Source: Halothiobacillus sp.
GTDB taxonomy: Bacteria; Pseudomonadota; Gammaproteobacteria; Halothiobacillales; Halothiobacillaceae
Assembly: GCA_011389965.1 (NCBI GenBank)
Contig: JAABTF010000023.1
Span: 1-34,617, forward strand
DNA: 34,617 nucleotides
Direction: 5' to 3'
Made by a program: the position numbers and the translations under genes. A model generated the notes under the pieces. That model searched no databases and was not told the origin of the DNA. It saw only the letters and a program-made list of their open reading frames with translations. Shown piece by piece: positions 7,164-15,944 of this stretch. Numbering within the stretch: the stretch's first letter is position 1; each line of letters opens with the position of its first letter.

Positions 7164-8077
7164 GCGATGCCGGGCAGGTCCTCGCCGGTCAGCCGGCGAT
7201 AGGCCGTCAAGTAGCGCTCGCGGGTCTGCTCGACGATCTCGTCGGGGATGGCCGGGCCGGGGGCGGTCTTGTCCCAGTCGAGCGTCTCCAGCCAGTCGCG
7301 GATGAACTGCTTGTCGAACGACGGTGGGCTGATTCCCGGGCGATACTGGTCGGCAGGCCAGAATCGCGAGGAGTCCGGGGTGAGGGCCTCGTCGATCAGA
7401 TGCAGGCGGCCGGCCTCGTCGAGGCCGAACTCGAACTTGGTGTCGGCGATGATGATGCCGCGCTTGGCGGCATACTCTGCGGCCATGCGATAGAGCACCA
7501 TGGCGGTGTCGCGAACCTGATTGGCCAAATCCTCACCGATTAGCTTGACGGTTTCGGCAAAGTCGATGTTTTCGTCGTGGTCGCCCACGTCGGCCTTGGT
7601 TGCCGGCGTGTAGATCGGTTGGGGCAGTTTGTCGGCCAGTTGCAGTCCCTCGGGCAGGGCGATGCCGCAGACCGCACCGGTGGTCTGGTAGTCCTTGTAG
7701 CCGCTGCCGATGAGGTAGCCACGTACCACCGCCTCGATAGGCAACGCCTTGAGGTTGCGGACGATCACGCTGCGCCCCTCGAGTGGACGACGCTGCTCTG
7801 CGTCGGGGATGACCTTGGCCAGATCCTGGTCGTCGCAGAGATGGCTGGGAACGAGCCCGCTGCTTTTCTCGAACCAGAAGCGCGATATCTCGGTGAGTAC
7901 GCGTCCCTTGTCGGGAATCGGTGTGGGCAGGATCACGTCGAAGGCGGAAACCCGGTCGGTGGTGACGATCAGCATGCGCTCCTCGTCGATCCGGTACAGG
8001 TCGCGCACCTTGCCGCGATGAATCGGTTCAAGGCCTTCAATGCGGGTTTCGAAGACGGCGGAAGACGAGTGTGTCAT
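7160..8077 (-). CDS. purC: Phosphoribosylaminoimidazole-succinocarboxamide synthase
   Basis: 305 residues, the longer SAICAR synthase form. N-terminal GKVRDLYRIDEERMLIVTTD is the ATP-binding start. EAVVRGYLIGSGYKDYQTTG and the C-terminal segment IIIADTKFEFGLDEAG are family signatures, the latter holding the metal/ATP acidic residues. It ligates aspartate to CAIR in purine synthesis. The gene is divergent from the exported redoxin fusion (about 55 bases between starts) and is followed by bioD with a 4-base overlap. Confidence 0.96.
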   Translation of the reverse strand: MTHSSSAVFETRIEGLEPIHRGKVRDLYRIDEERMLIVTTDRVSAFDVILPTPIPDKGRVLTEISRFWFEKSSGLVPSHLCDDQDLAKVIPDAEQRRPLEGRSVIVRNLKALPIEAVVRGYLIGSGYKDYQTTGAVCGIALPEGLQLADKLPQPIYTPATKADVGDHDENIDFAETVKLIGEDLANQVRDTAMVLYRMAAEYAAKRGIIIADTKFEFGLDEAGRLHLIDEALTPDSSRFWPADQYRPGISPPSFDKQFIRDWLETLDWDKTAPGPAIPDEIVEQTRERYLTAYRRLTGEDLPGIA

Positions 8078-8132
8078 GTGGGATCAACTGTTAGCATTCT
8101 AAGGATCTGATCGTCGGCGCTGGGTGATGTTT

Positions 8133-9458
8133 ATGCGAAAGAGCGCTTTGTCGGTGGGCTGGCGATGCCTGATCGGGCTGCTGGGGGCGTGGTATCTCAG
8201 TACCCCGGCACTGGCGGACATGAGGCTGCCGGTCGCCTCGAGCGGTGATCTGCTCGATGTCCGGGTGATCGAGCCCGAGGGCGGTGGCGAGTCGAATGCC
8301 CCGCTGGTGCTCTGGGTGGTCAACCAGTACGGTGAGCTGCCCGGCCCGGAGAGCGTGGCCCATGAACTGGCCCGTCAGGGGGCGACAGTCTGGATGGTCG
8401 ACCTGATGGATTCGTTGTTCCTGCCGCGGTCCGATGTCGAGGTGCGTCGTGTAGACGGAGCTCCCGTGGGTTCTTTGATCTCCCGCGCCGTGCGGGAGAG
8501 GCGGCCCACAGTCGTGGTCGGGGCCGATCGTATGGCCGTGCCCGTGCTGCGTGGCATGCGCTGGTGGCAGCAGCGCACCCATGACGCATCGCAACTGGCC
8601 GGGGCCGTGCTGATTTTCCCCAGCCTGTACCGAGGGGCGCCGGTGGCCGGCGAGGACCCCGAGCTGTTCTCCATCGTGGATGCCACCAACCTGCCCGTGA
8701 TGGTTTTGCAGCCGGAGCGGGGCGTGTACCGCCATCGCCTGCTGGAGCTGCGTGAGCGCTTGCTTGCCGCCGGCAGCCCGGTGTTTTTCCGCCTGCTTCC
8801 TGACGTGCGTGACTATTACTACCTGCATCTCGACGAGCCCCGTCTCGAATCGCTCGAGGGGCTGGAAGATCTCATGGATGCCGCCGAGGCGCGTGCGACC
8901 CAGGCCCTTCCCGGGCAGATCCTGCAGTCCATCCCGCTTCTGGCTGGGGCCGACCATGAGGATGAGGTGCGGGATCTCGATCCGGAGCGCACCACCCCCA
9001 TCGATCGGCAGACCGGGCTGCAGCCGGTGGACGGCGAGCCTGCCCCCCATTTCGAGCTGACGGATCTCCAGGGCGACACGCAGCGTTTGCAGGACGACTT
9101 CGACGGCGTGCAGATCGTCAACTTCTGGGCCACGTGGTGCCCGGCATGCGTGGAGGAGATCCCCTCGATGGAGCGCATGGCGCAGCGTTATCCTGACCGG
9201 CTGAAAATCTACGCCATTGCCTTCAAGCAATCACCTGAGCACCTGCGAGAGTTCATGCAGGACTTCGACGTCTCCTTCCCCGTGCCGGTGGATGTCGACG
9301 GCGAGGTGGCCGCGCGCTACGGTGCCTTTGCCTTCCCCACTTCCTTCCTGGTGGCCGCCGACGGCCGCATCCATTACTCAGTCAATGCCGGCATCATCTG
9401 GGACACGCCCGAAGTCGACGCAATCGTCCGCGAATTGCTGGAGATTGAGTCGGAATAG
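8133..9458 (+). CDS. Exported alpha/beta-hydrolase-like domain fused to TlpA-like thioredoxin
   Basis: 441 residues from ATG 8133, chosen because GGGTG lies 6 bases upstream; GTG 8124 and ATG 8127 are alternatives in the same frame. The signal peptide ends STPALA at about residue 28. Residues 40-235 look like an alpha/beta-hydrolase core (APLVLWVVNQYGE, ATVWMVD, TVVVGADRMAVPVL, VMVLQP). The usual GxSxG serine is replaced in GADRM, so it may be inactive. Residues about 300-441 are a TlpA/ResA-like thioredoxin domain with active site WCPAC (335-339) in FWATWCPAC and the cis-Pro loop FPTSFLV. Such domains reduce periplasmic disulfides, for example in cytochrome c apoproteins. The gene stands alone; a link to the nearby cytochrome cluster is inference. 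Confidence 0.85.
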   Translation: MRKSALSVGWRCLIGLLGAWYLSTPALADMRLPVASSGDLLDVRVIEPEGGGESNAPLVLWVVNQYGELPGPESVAHELARQGATVWMVDLMDSLFLPRSDVEVRRVDGAPVGSLISRAVRERRPTVVVGADRMAVPVLRGMRWWQQRTHDASQLAGAVLIFPSLYRGAPVAGEDPELFSIVDATNLPVMVLQPERGVYRHRLLELRERLLAAGSPVFFRLLPDVRDYYYLHLDEPRLESLEGLEDLMDAAEARATQALPGQILQSIPLLAGADHEDEVRDLDPERTTPIDRQTGLQPVDGEPAPHFELTDLQGDTQRLQDDFDGVQIVNFWATWCPACVEEIPSMERMAQRYPDRLKIYAIAFKQSPEHLREFMQDFDVSFPVPVDVDGEVAARYGAFAFPTSFLVAADGRIHYSVNAGIIWDTPEVDAIVRELLEIESE

Positions 9459-9556
9459 GGTGAGGCGTCGGAGAGAAGGCATCAGCAATCAGAAGGCCGA
9501 CGGAATGATTGTTGCCGGTGCCGACCTTGTCGGCATCGCTCCGAGCTCTGACCGCT

Positions 9557-10378
9557 TCAGCTTTCCGGCTGGCATGCCGGGCAGAACCAGGTCGAACGCT
9601 GGCCGAGGACGATGCGCTCGATCGGCTCGCCGCAGCGCCGGCAAGGCGCATCGCCGCGCTCGTACACATTCAGGGTCTGGCGAAAATAGCCGGGAGCGCC
9701 AGAGGGGGCGAGGAAGTCGCGCAGGGTGGTGCCGCCTTGCTCGATGGCGGCGGTGAGCACCTGGCGAATCGCCTCGGCGAGGGCCGCGCACTCCTTCGGG
9801 CCAAGGCTGCCGGCCGGTCGGCATGGATGGATGCCGGCCAGGAACAGTGCCTCCGAGGCGTAGATATTGCCCACGCCTACCACAATGGCGGCATTCATGA
9901 TCGCTTGCTTGATCGCCACCCGCCGGCCAGCCAGCCGCTCGGCCAGGTAGGGGCCGTCGAAGACCGCGTCGAGCGGTTCCGGGCCCAGGCTGGCCAGTCG
10001 CTCGTGGGGGGCATCGATTCGGTCGGTAAGCACCGCGCCAAAGCGGCGGGGGTCGTGCAGGCGCAGGGCCTTGCCGGTGTCCAGTCGCCACTCGACATGA
10101 TCGTGCTTGCGTGGCGGGTTGGCCGGATCATCGAGGCGCAGGCTGCCGGACATGCCCAAGTGGATGAGCACCCGCTCGCCGTGGTCGAGCCGAAGCAGCA
10201 GGTACTTGGCGCGGCGTTCCACCGCTTCCACGGGGCGACCGGCCAGGAATTCGGCCAGGTCGTCCCGCACCGGCCAGCGCAGGCGTGGATCGCGCACGGT
10301 CACGCTCTCGATGTGCCGGCCGGCCACATGGGGCTCGATGCCCCGACGGGTGGTCTCGACCTCGGGAAGTTCGGGCAT
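9557..10378 (-). CDS. mutM: Formamidopyrimidine-DNA glycosylase (Fpg/MutM)
   Basis: 273 residues. The start MPELPEVE supplies the catalytic Pro2 and Glu3. LIHLGMSGSLRL and DPRRFGAV are conserved core motifs, IGVGNIYASE appears as VVGVGNIYASEALF (helix-two-turn-helix), and the C-terminal zinc finger CRRCGEPIERIVLGQRSTWFCPAC has all four cysteines. It excises 8-oxoguanine and nicks the abasic site. The frame is open further upstream but ATG 10378 is fixed by the required N-terminal proline. It lies downstream of rpmB-rpmG, separated by a terminator. Confidence 0.97.
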   Translation of the reverse strand: MPELPEVETTRRGIEPHVAGRHIESVTVRDPRLRWPVRDDLAEFLAGRPVEAVERRAKYLLLRLDHGERVLIHLGMSGSLRLDDPANPPRKHDHVEWRLDTGKALRLHDPRRFGAVLTDRIDAPHERLASLGPEPLDAVFDGPYLAERLAGRRVAIKQAIMNAAIVVGVGNIYASEALFLAGIHPCRPAGSLGPKECAALAEAIRQVLTAAIEQGGTTLRDFLAPSGAPGYFRQTLNVYERGDAPCRRCGEPIERIVLGQRSTWFCPACQPES

Positions 10379-10410
10379 GGCGAGGCTCCCGATGGTTGAC
10401 TGAACATGAA

Positions 10411-10440
10411 GAAACCCCGCGGGGAGATTCCTCGCGGGGT
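10411..10440 (-). terminator. Intrinsic terminator after rpmG
   Basis: An 11-bp stem (ACCCCGCGGGG / CCTCGCGGGGT with one G-T pair, loop AGATT, 10414-10440) is followed on the minus strand by GTTTCTTC. It separates rpmB-rpmG from mutM. Confidence 0.8.
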
Positions 10441-10502
10441 CCGTCTCGGGCCGATCAGTAACGTGCCGTGCTCCACCGGATTCCCGGTCGAGCGGCAACG
10501 GC

Positions 10503-10674
10503 TTACTTGATCTTGGCTTCCTTGTAGATCACGTGCTTGCGTACTACCGGATCATACTTCTTGATCTGCATACTTCTTGATCTGCATTTTCTCCGGCATG
10601 TTGCGCTTGTTCTTGTCGGTCGTGTAGAAGTGGCCGGTGCCAGCAGAAGATACCAGTCGGATCTTGTCGCGCAT
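10503..10674 (-). CDS. rpmG: 50S ribosomal protein L33, frameshifted by a 16-bp duplication
   Basis: The reading frame from ATG 10674 gives [20 protein letters not shown], then [15 protein letters not shown], and then runs into a 16-bp tandem duplication that shifts the frame to an early TGA. Skipping one copy restores [16 protein letters not shown] and a TAA at 10503-10505, giving the standard 51 residues. L33 is a small protein of the large ribosomal subunit. It follows rpmB, as in many gammaproteobacteria. The break is almost certainly an assembly artefact, because the sequence on both sides is perfect. Confidence 0.93.
10554..10585. repeat. Perfect 16-bp tandem duplication inside rpmG
   Basis: ATACTTCTTGATCTGC occurs at 10554-10569 and again at 10570-10585. 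It is out of frame with rpmG and breaks it. Confidence 0.97.
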
Positions 10675-10709
10675 GTCTTTTTACCTATTTACTATTTGGT
10701 GAGCGGTGT

Positions 10710-10946
10710 TCAGACCTTCTCGCCGCGCGCACGCATCTTGGCGATGACCGTCTCGATGCCGACCTTGTCGATCGTGCGCAGCCCGTGGCTGGAAACACGC
10801 AGGCTGACAAACCGCTGCTCGCTTTCTACCCAGAACCGCTTCTTGTGCAGGTTGGGCAGAAACCGACGCCGGGTCTTGTTGTTCGCGTGCGATACGTTGT
10901 TACCGACCGCCGGGCGCTTCCCGGTTACTTGGCAAACTCGGGCCAT
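10710..10946 (-). CDS. rpmB: 50S ribosomal protein L28
   Basis: 78 residues, full length ([20 protein letters not shown] at the start, [19 protein letters not shown] in the middle, ending ARGEKV). This is the standard L28 of the large subunit. As assembled, the intact frame starts at ATG 10946, but its ribosome binding site (CAGGAGACAATC) sits before a second, upstream copy of the first codons with ATG at 11007. That copy arises from a 61-bp tandem duplication and runs out of frame after about 20 codons. In the true genome the AGGAG site probably lies directly before the intact gene. rpmB and rpmG form one operon. Confidence 0.95.
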   Translation of the reverse strand: MARVCQVTGKRPAVGNNVSHANNKTRRRFLPNLHKKRFWVESEQRFVSLRVSSHGLRTIDKVGIETVIAKMRARGEKV

Positions 10947-11011
10947 GATTCGATACGTTGTTACCGACCGCCGGGCGCTTCCCGGTTACTTGGCAAACTC
11001 GGGCCATGATT
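10890..11011. repeat. Perfect 61-bp tandem duplication at the rpmB start
   Basis: Copies lie at 10890-10950 and 10951-11011 and are identical. Each carries the first roughly 20 codons of rpmB and its ATG. Only the outer copy keeps the Shine-Dalgarno sequence. Confidence 0.97.
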
Positions 11012-11104
11012 GTCTCCTGAGCGACTCGTCTGGTTGGCGCGCGTACCGAGGTGTCTGGCCTTCCAGGCGGCCGGCACGCGGGCAGGTCAATTCAAAGGCC
11101 GCGT

Positions 11105-11133
11105 ATGATAAGAGAACCTCGCCGGCTTGGCAA
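11105..11133 (-). promoter_or_regulatory. Sigma-70 promoter of rpmB-rpmG
   Basis: On the minus strand TTGCCA (11133-11128) and TATCAT (11110-11105) are separated by exactly 17 bases, about 100 bases before the SD-linked rpmB ATG. Confidence 0.65.
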
Positions 11134-11155
11134 GCACCGGTTGGATTGTCAACTG

Positions 11156-12968
11156 TCACAGGGGCCAGGCCCAAAGGATGGCCGGGACCGCAGCGGCGAC
11201 GACAAGCAGGGAGAGAGGCAGGCCCATGCGCCAGTAGTCGCCGAAACGATAGCCGCCCGGTTCCATCACGAGGGTGTTGGACTGGTGCCCGATCGGGGTG
11301 AGGAACGCGCAGGAGGCCCCGATGGCCACAGCCATGAGGAACGGGTCGTTCGAGGCGTTCATGCCTTGGGCCAACTGGATCGCCACGGGGGCGGCCAGCA
11401 CGGCTGCCGCCGCATTATTGACGATGTTCGAGAGCAACATGACGGTGGTGATCAGAATGGCAAGCATAACCGCCGGCGAGGCCGTGGCCGCCAAGTCCAG
11501 CAACCCGTTGGCAATCAGGCCGGAGCCACCGGTGGTCTCGAGCGCCTGTCCCACGGGCAGCAGGGCGGCCAGCAGGACGATGATGCGCATGTCGATGCTG
11601 TCGTAGATCTCTCCCAGGGGGATCAGGCGGGCCAGCACCATGGCCACGGCGCCGCCGACCAGACCCATTGCAGCCGGAACGATCTGCAGTGCCACCAATG
11701 CCAGTGTCGCGAGGAAGATGGCGCTGGCCGACAGCACTCGCCGTGGTTGGGTGATTCGCAGCCCACGCGAGGCCAGTGGCAGGCAGCCGAGTGTGTTGAG
11801 CGTCGATTGCAGGGTCTCCTCGCTGCCCTGCAGCAACAGGATGTCGCCGGGAACGAAACGGATGCGGTCGATGCGTTCGCGCAAACGCTGACCCTGCCGA
11901 GCCACTGCGAGCATGTTGATGCCGTGTCGCTCGCGAAGATCGAGCCGGGCGGCTGTCTTGCCGACCAGCATGGAGGATGGGGTGACTATCGCCTCCATCA
12001 GGGTCAACTCGCTGCGGTCGGGCGTATCGGAGTCCGAGGCGTCCTCCTCCTGCTCGTCGCCCTGGTCGCGTGAGGGCAGTTCGAACCCCGTGATGTCGAT
12101 GACCGCCTTCAGACTGTCCGAATCCGCCTCGATCAGCAGGATGTCGTCGCTCCGCAGCACCTCGTGGCTGGAGGGCACTTCGGTTCGCCTGTCTTCGCGC
12201 ACGAGCCCGACCACCAGTGCGTCCGCCTCCTCCTGCACCGCGGCAAGCAGATCATGGAGTGATAGTCCGCTGAACTTGTTGTCCTCGGGGACGCGAAGTT
12301 CAGTCAGGTAGGAGGAAATGTCGAACAGTTCGTCGGAGTCGTCGGCGCGTCGACGCTGGGGCGTCAGTCGCCAGCCGACCAGGGCGATGAAGGCCAGGCC
12401 GGAGAGGGTGATGGCCAGCCCCGCCGGCAGGAAATCGAACATGACGAACGCCGAACCGACTTCCTCGGCCCGGTAGGTGGCGATGATGATGTTGGGCGGG
12501 GTGCCGATCATCGTGAGCGTGCCGCCCAACAGGGAGCCGAGGGAGCCGAAGGCCAATGGCATGAGAAGGAGGGAGGGCGATCGCCCACTCCGGCGAGCCA
12601 TCCAGATGGCAACCGGCATGAACAGCGCCAGGGCGCCGACATTGTTGACGAAGCCCGAGGCGATGGCCACCACGCCGGTCAGGGCGGTTACCTGCATCCA
12701 GGGACGGTCCCCACCCGCGTGAGCGATCGGGCCAGCATATCCACCACGCCGGCATTCAGCGGTCCGCGGCTCAGGGCCAGCACCGCGGCCACGGTCACCA
12801 CGGCGGGATGCCCAGTCCGGAGAACATTTCTTCTGTAGGCACCAGTCCGGCGCCAGCCGCGACCAGCAATGCCACCAGGGCGACGATGTCATATCGCCAG
12901 CGTCCCCAGGCGAACAGGGCCAGCGTGACGGCCAGGATGCCGAAAATGGCCCACTGCTCGGCGTTCAC
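11156..12968 (-). CDS. SLC13-type anion permease with two RCK_C domains, two frameshifts
   Basis: Conceptual product of about 604 residues if two single-base gaps are closed. It begins GTG 12968 (N-terminus NAEQWAIFGILAVTLALFAW), then in a second frame HPAVVTVAAVLALSRGPLNAGVVDMLARSL, then in the main frame DRPWMQVTALTG and SGFVNNVGALALFMPV to the end. FVNNVGA and the matching SNIVNNAAAAVLAAPVA are the paired SLC13/DASS membrane motifs; GTPPNII is also typical. Two TrkA-C (RCK_C) domains lie centrally (about VPEDNKFSGLSLHDLL to LLIEADS, and MLVGKTAARLDLRE to ILLLQGSEE). Relatives carry sulfate, dicarboxylates or similar anions with sodium; the substrate is unknown. The missing bases fall near 12709-12712 and 12810-12813, both beside homopolymers, so sequence error is likely. 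Confidence 0.87.
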
Positions 12969-13250
12969 GCCGGTGGCCCCGTGGCGGTTGCCGGGCGCGA
13001 TGCGTTCGCGTCGGGAGAAAGGGGAAAGCCAGCAGTGCTCATGATAGCTTTGAGTCTAGGCAATCCCCTGGGCAAAAGTAAGGAGATACCCGCGGTGGCA
13101 GTCTGCAGCGGTGACGGCTGATGCGGGGTCTTCTCTTGGTCCTGCCGAGAGAGGACCGGCCGGTCCGGCTGCCGTCCTGCATAAGGAGGGCGTAAGGTTC
13201 ATGACGAATGTCTGATGGATTCGGTTGATTCGTGATCGGAGGTGAGTTCA

Positions 13251-13853
13251 GTGATCCGTTGTGTACTGTTCGACTTCGGCGGCGTGATTGCCGAGGAGGG
13301 ATTCCGCCGGGCCCTGGAGGCCGCGGCCCGCCGTCATGGCCTGGACCCGGAGGAGCTGCCGCGCCAGGCCATGGATGCAGTCTACGAGTCCGGTTTCGTG
13401 GTCGGGCGGGGCGGGGAGGCAGACTTCTGGCGAGTCTTGCAGGAGAAGATGCCCTTTCCCGAAACGTTCGAGGCCTTTCGTGACGAGGTCATGCGCGGTT
13501 TTGTCGTCCGGCCGGAGATGCTTGAGCTGGTCGACGAACTGAGCGCGAGCGGGAAGACCGTGGCCATCCTCTCCGACCAAACGCACTGGCTGGACGAGCT
13601 CGACCGGCGCGACGGGATCTATCGCCACTTCGATCGCGTGTTCAACAGCTACTACCTCGGCAAGGGCAAACGCGACATCAGCCTTTTTCGCGACGTGCTG
13701 GAGGAATTGGGGTGCCGCCCATCCGAGGCCATGTTCGTCGACGACAGCGAGGATCACGTGATGCGCGCCCGCAGCGAGGGCCTGCACGCCATCCACTGCG
13801 AGCGCCCAGCGTCATGCATCGCGGCTGTTCGGAATGCAGTCAAAGGCGAGTAG
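13251..13853 (+). CDS. HAD-superfamily hydrolase (subfamily IA)
   Basis: 200 residues from GTG 13251, chosen because GGAGG (13238-13242) is 8 bases upstream; GTG 13242 would overlap that site. Motif I is LFDFGGVI, where the second catalytic Asp of DxD is replaced by Gly as in several epoxide-hydrolase/haloacid-like HADs. Motif II is ILSDQTHW, motif III includes the lysine in GKGKRD, and motif IV is MFVDDSEDHVMRA. The helical cap lies between motifs I and II. It is a cytoplasmic phosphatase-like enzyme of unknown substrate, and it faces a second HAD gene on the opposite strand. Confidence 0.85.
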   Translation: MIRCVLFDFGGVIAEEGFRRALEAAARRHGLDPEELPRQAMDAVYESGFVVGRGGEADFWRVLQEKMPFPETFEAFRDEVMRGFVVRPEMLELVDELSASGKTVAILSDQTHWLDELDRRDGIYRHFDRVFNSYYLGKGKRDISLFRDVLEELGCRPSEAMFVDDSEDHVMRARSEGLHAIHCERPASCIAAVRNAVKGE

Positions 13854-13955
13854 GGCACCGGGGCTCGTTGCTCTGTCCCGCTGCCGATGCATGGGGCTTG
13901 CTCGGTGACATACTGGCGAGGCCCTGCCGTGGTGACCGACCGCTCGGCGGCCCCT

Positions 13956-14774
13956 TCAGGGTTGTTCGGGCCGTTCCGCGTGGTCCTCTTGGCCTGGTGC
14001 ATGCCGTTCCCACCAGGTTGGCAGGTCGATGATGCTATCGATCACGGCGGTCGGACGGATGCCGAGGTCGAGGTCGCTTTCCCGGAACTTGCCGGTGCGC
14101 ACCTGGAGGGCCTGCAGGCCGGCTTGCATCGCGGCATCGACATCGCTGCGGATATCGTCTCCGATCATCACCACTGCCGAGGCCGGCATGCCGAGCGATT
14201 CTAGCGCCGCCTCGAAGAACCCACTGCCGGGCTTGCCCATGACGACGGCCTCGATCTCCAGGGCATATTCCAATGCGCGAACGAAGGGTCCAGCATCCAG
14301 TCGGGGGCCGTCCTCGGCCCGCCAGTAGCGGGTCAGGCCAAGAGCCACCAGCGGGGTGCCGGGTTGGTCGAATAGCAGGCGAAAGGCGCGGTTGAGGGTG
14401 GGGAAGTCCCAGCCCTCGCCCAGATCGCCGACCACCACGGCCTCGGCACGGTCGGCATGGGGCGGTGCGAGTGGCAGGTCCGCGAATTCCTCCCGGGTCC
14501 GCTCGGGGAGGAACGTCGCCACCGGCCCGTCGACGTGGCGATGCAGCCAGTCGGTAGCGGCGACGACCGGGGTGACGATCTCGTCGACCTCGGCGGTGAT
14601 GCCCATGTTGGCGAGTTTTTTCACCAGTGCCTCGCGCGGCCGCGAGGTGGTGTTGGTGAGGAATCGAAAAGGGATCGCATGCTCGCGGCACCAGGCGAGT
14701 GTCCGTGCCGCACCCGGAATCGGGCGCTCGCCCTCGTAGAGCACGCCGTCCATGTCGAAGAGAATCGCTTTCAT
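13956..14774 (-). CDS. HAD-IIA hydrolase (NagD/LHPP-like)
   Basis: 272 residues. Motif I is [19 protein letters not shown] with both catalytic aspartates; motif II is [12 protein letters not shown], the TNT form typical of the IIA subfamily. A C2-type cap follows, then [15 protein letters not shown] (catalytic Lys) and [21 protein letters not shown] (motif IV). The family dephosphorylates small phosphorylated metabolites or phosphoprotein side chains. The substrate here cannot be told. GGAGGTGATCACCG precedes the ATG. The gene is convergent with the other HAD gene and divergent from trpS. Confidence 0.88.
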   Translation of the reverse strand: MKAILFDMDGVLYEGERPIPGAARTLAWCREHAIPFRFLTNTTSRPREALVKKLANMGITAEVDEIVTPVVAATDWLHRHVDGPVATFLPERTREEFADLPLAPPHADRAEAVVVGDLGEGWDFPTLNRAFRLLFDQPGTPLVALGLTRYWRAEDGPRLDAGPFVRALEYALEIEAVVMGKPGSGFFEAALESLGMPASAVVMIGDDIRSDVDAAMQAGLQALQVRTGKFRESDLDLGIRPTAVIDSIIDLPTWWERHAPGQEDHAERPEQP

Positions 14775-14833
14775 CGGTGATCACCTCCGTGGTCGGTGCC
14801 GACCGGCCTGCCGAAATGTTCGGCGGCGGCCTT

Positions 14834-14842
14834 TGCTATGAT
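14834..14842 (+). promoter_or_regulatory. Extended -10 promoter element of trpS
   Basis: TGCTATGAT (TG at 14834-14835, hexamer 14837-14842) matches the extended -10 consensus; no convincing -35 is seen. It lies about 75 bases before the chosen trpS start. Confidence 0.5.
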
Positions 14843-14917
14843 GGCCGCCCCGCACGGTCCCGCCGGGTGTGCATGGATCGACCCCTAACCCAACGCATGA
14901 CAGCCAACGACAAGCCT

Positions 14918-15940
14918 ATGCCAAGTCAAGACAAGACGCCGGTGGTGCTCTCCGGCATCCAACCTTCCGGCCAGTTGCTCATCAGCCACTACGTCGGCGC
15001 CATCCGCAACTGGGTCAAGATGCAGGACAGTCACGATGCGCTGTTCATGCTGGTCGACCTGCACGCGATCACGGTCCGGCAGGACCCCAAGGAGTTCCGG
15101 GCGCGCTGCTACGACTTCCTGGCGCTGTATCTGGCCTGCGGGCTCGATCCGGATAAGAGCACCCTGTTCGTCCAGTCCCATGTGCCCGCGCACGCCGAAC
15201 TGGGATGGGTGCTCAACTGCTACACCTACATGGGTGAGCTCGAGCGCATGACGCAGTTCAAGGACAAGTCGCAACGCCACCAGGCCAACATCAATGCGGG
15301 TCTGTTCGACTATCCCGTGCTGATGGCTGCCGACATCCTTCTCTATCAGGCCACCCACGTGCCGGTGGGTGCCGATCAGAAGCAGCACCTAGAACTCACC
15401 CGTGATCTCTCCATGCGTTTCAACAAGCTCTATGGTGATGTCTTCACGGTGCCCGAGCCGTTTATCGCCGAGGCCGGGGCGCGGGTCATGTCGCTGCAGG
15501 ATCCGACCACCAAGATGTCGAAGTCCGATCCCAGTGAGGCCAGCTACGTCGCCCTGCTCGACGAGCCGAAGAAGATCCTCAAGAAGTTCAAGAAGGCGGT
15601 GACCGATTCGGACATGGACATCCGGTTCGATCCGGAAAACAAGCCGGGAGTCTCGAATCTGCTCACTCTGCTGTCGATCTTTGGGGACGAATCGGTCGAG
15701 TCGATCGAGCGACGCTTGGCCGGAGAGGGCTATGGCAAGCTCAAGGTCGAGACTGGCGAGGCGGTGATCGCCCACCTCGAGCCGATCACGGCCCGCTACC
15801 GCGAAATCCGCGCCGACGAGGCGGGCCTCGATGCCATCCTCGCCCAGGGGGCCGAACGGGCTGCTGCCCGGGCGCGACCGACGCTCAATCGCGTGTTTGA
15901 TGCCCTCGGCTTCTTGCCCCGCCCCGACATCCTCGGATAA
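14918..15940 (+). CDS. trpS: Tryptophanyl-tRNA synthetase
   Basis: 340 residues from ATG 14918. [18 protein letters not shown] holds the class I HIGH-like signature, [11 protein letters not shown] and [14 protein letters not shown] are TrpRS-specific, and [12 protein letters not shown] is the KMSKS loop. It charges tRNA-Trp in the cytoplasm. Alternative in-frame starts at 14873 and 14897 would add 15 or 7 residues. None has a strong Shine-Dalgarno sequence, so the start is uncertain. The stop is 4 bases before nnr, suggesting co-transcription with the downstream superoperon. Confidence 0.96.
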   Translation: MPSQDKTPVVLSGIQPSGQLLISHYVGAIRNWVKMQDSHDALFMLVDLHAITVRQDPKEFRARCYDFLALYLACGLDPDKSTLFVQSHVPAHAELGWVLNCYTYMGELERMTQFKDKSQRHQANINAGLFDYPVLMAADILLYQATHVPVGADQKQHLELTRDLSMRFNKLYGDVFTVPEPFIAEAGARVMSLQDPTTKMSKSDPSEASYVALLDEPKKILKKFKKAVTDSDMDIRFDPENKPGVSNLLTLLSIFGDESVESIERRLAGEGYGKLKVETGEAVIAHLEPITARYREIRADEAGLDAILAQGAERAAARARPTLNRVFDALGFLPRPDILG

Positions 15941-15944
15941 CCCC

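Noticed and set aside
8091-9230. A 379-codon open frame on the minus strand
   Set aside because: Antisense to the signal-peptide/TlpA fusion gene, with no recognisable motif.
12965-13042. A 25-codon ORF whose stop overlaps the permease GTG start
   Set aside because: It could be a coupled leader peptide or a third frameshift, but the peptide resembles nothing and the GTG start gives the normal permease N-terminus.
13183-13215. Four-codon ORF with a strong AAGGAGG site upstream of the HAD gene
   Set aside because: Too short to support as a leader peptide; the SD spacing of 11 bases is long and no attenuator structure follows.
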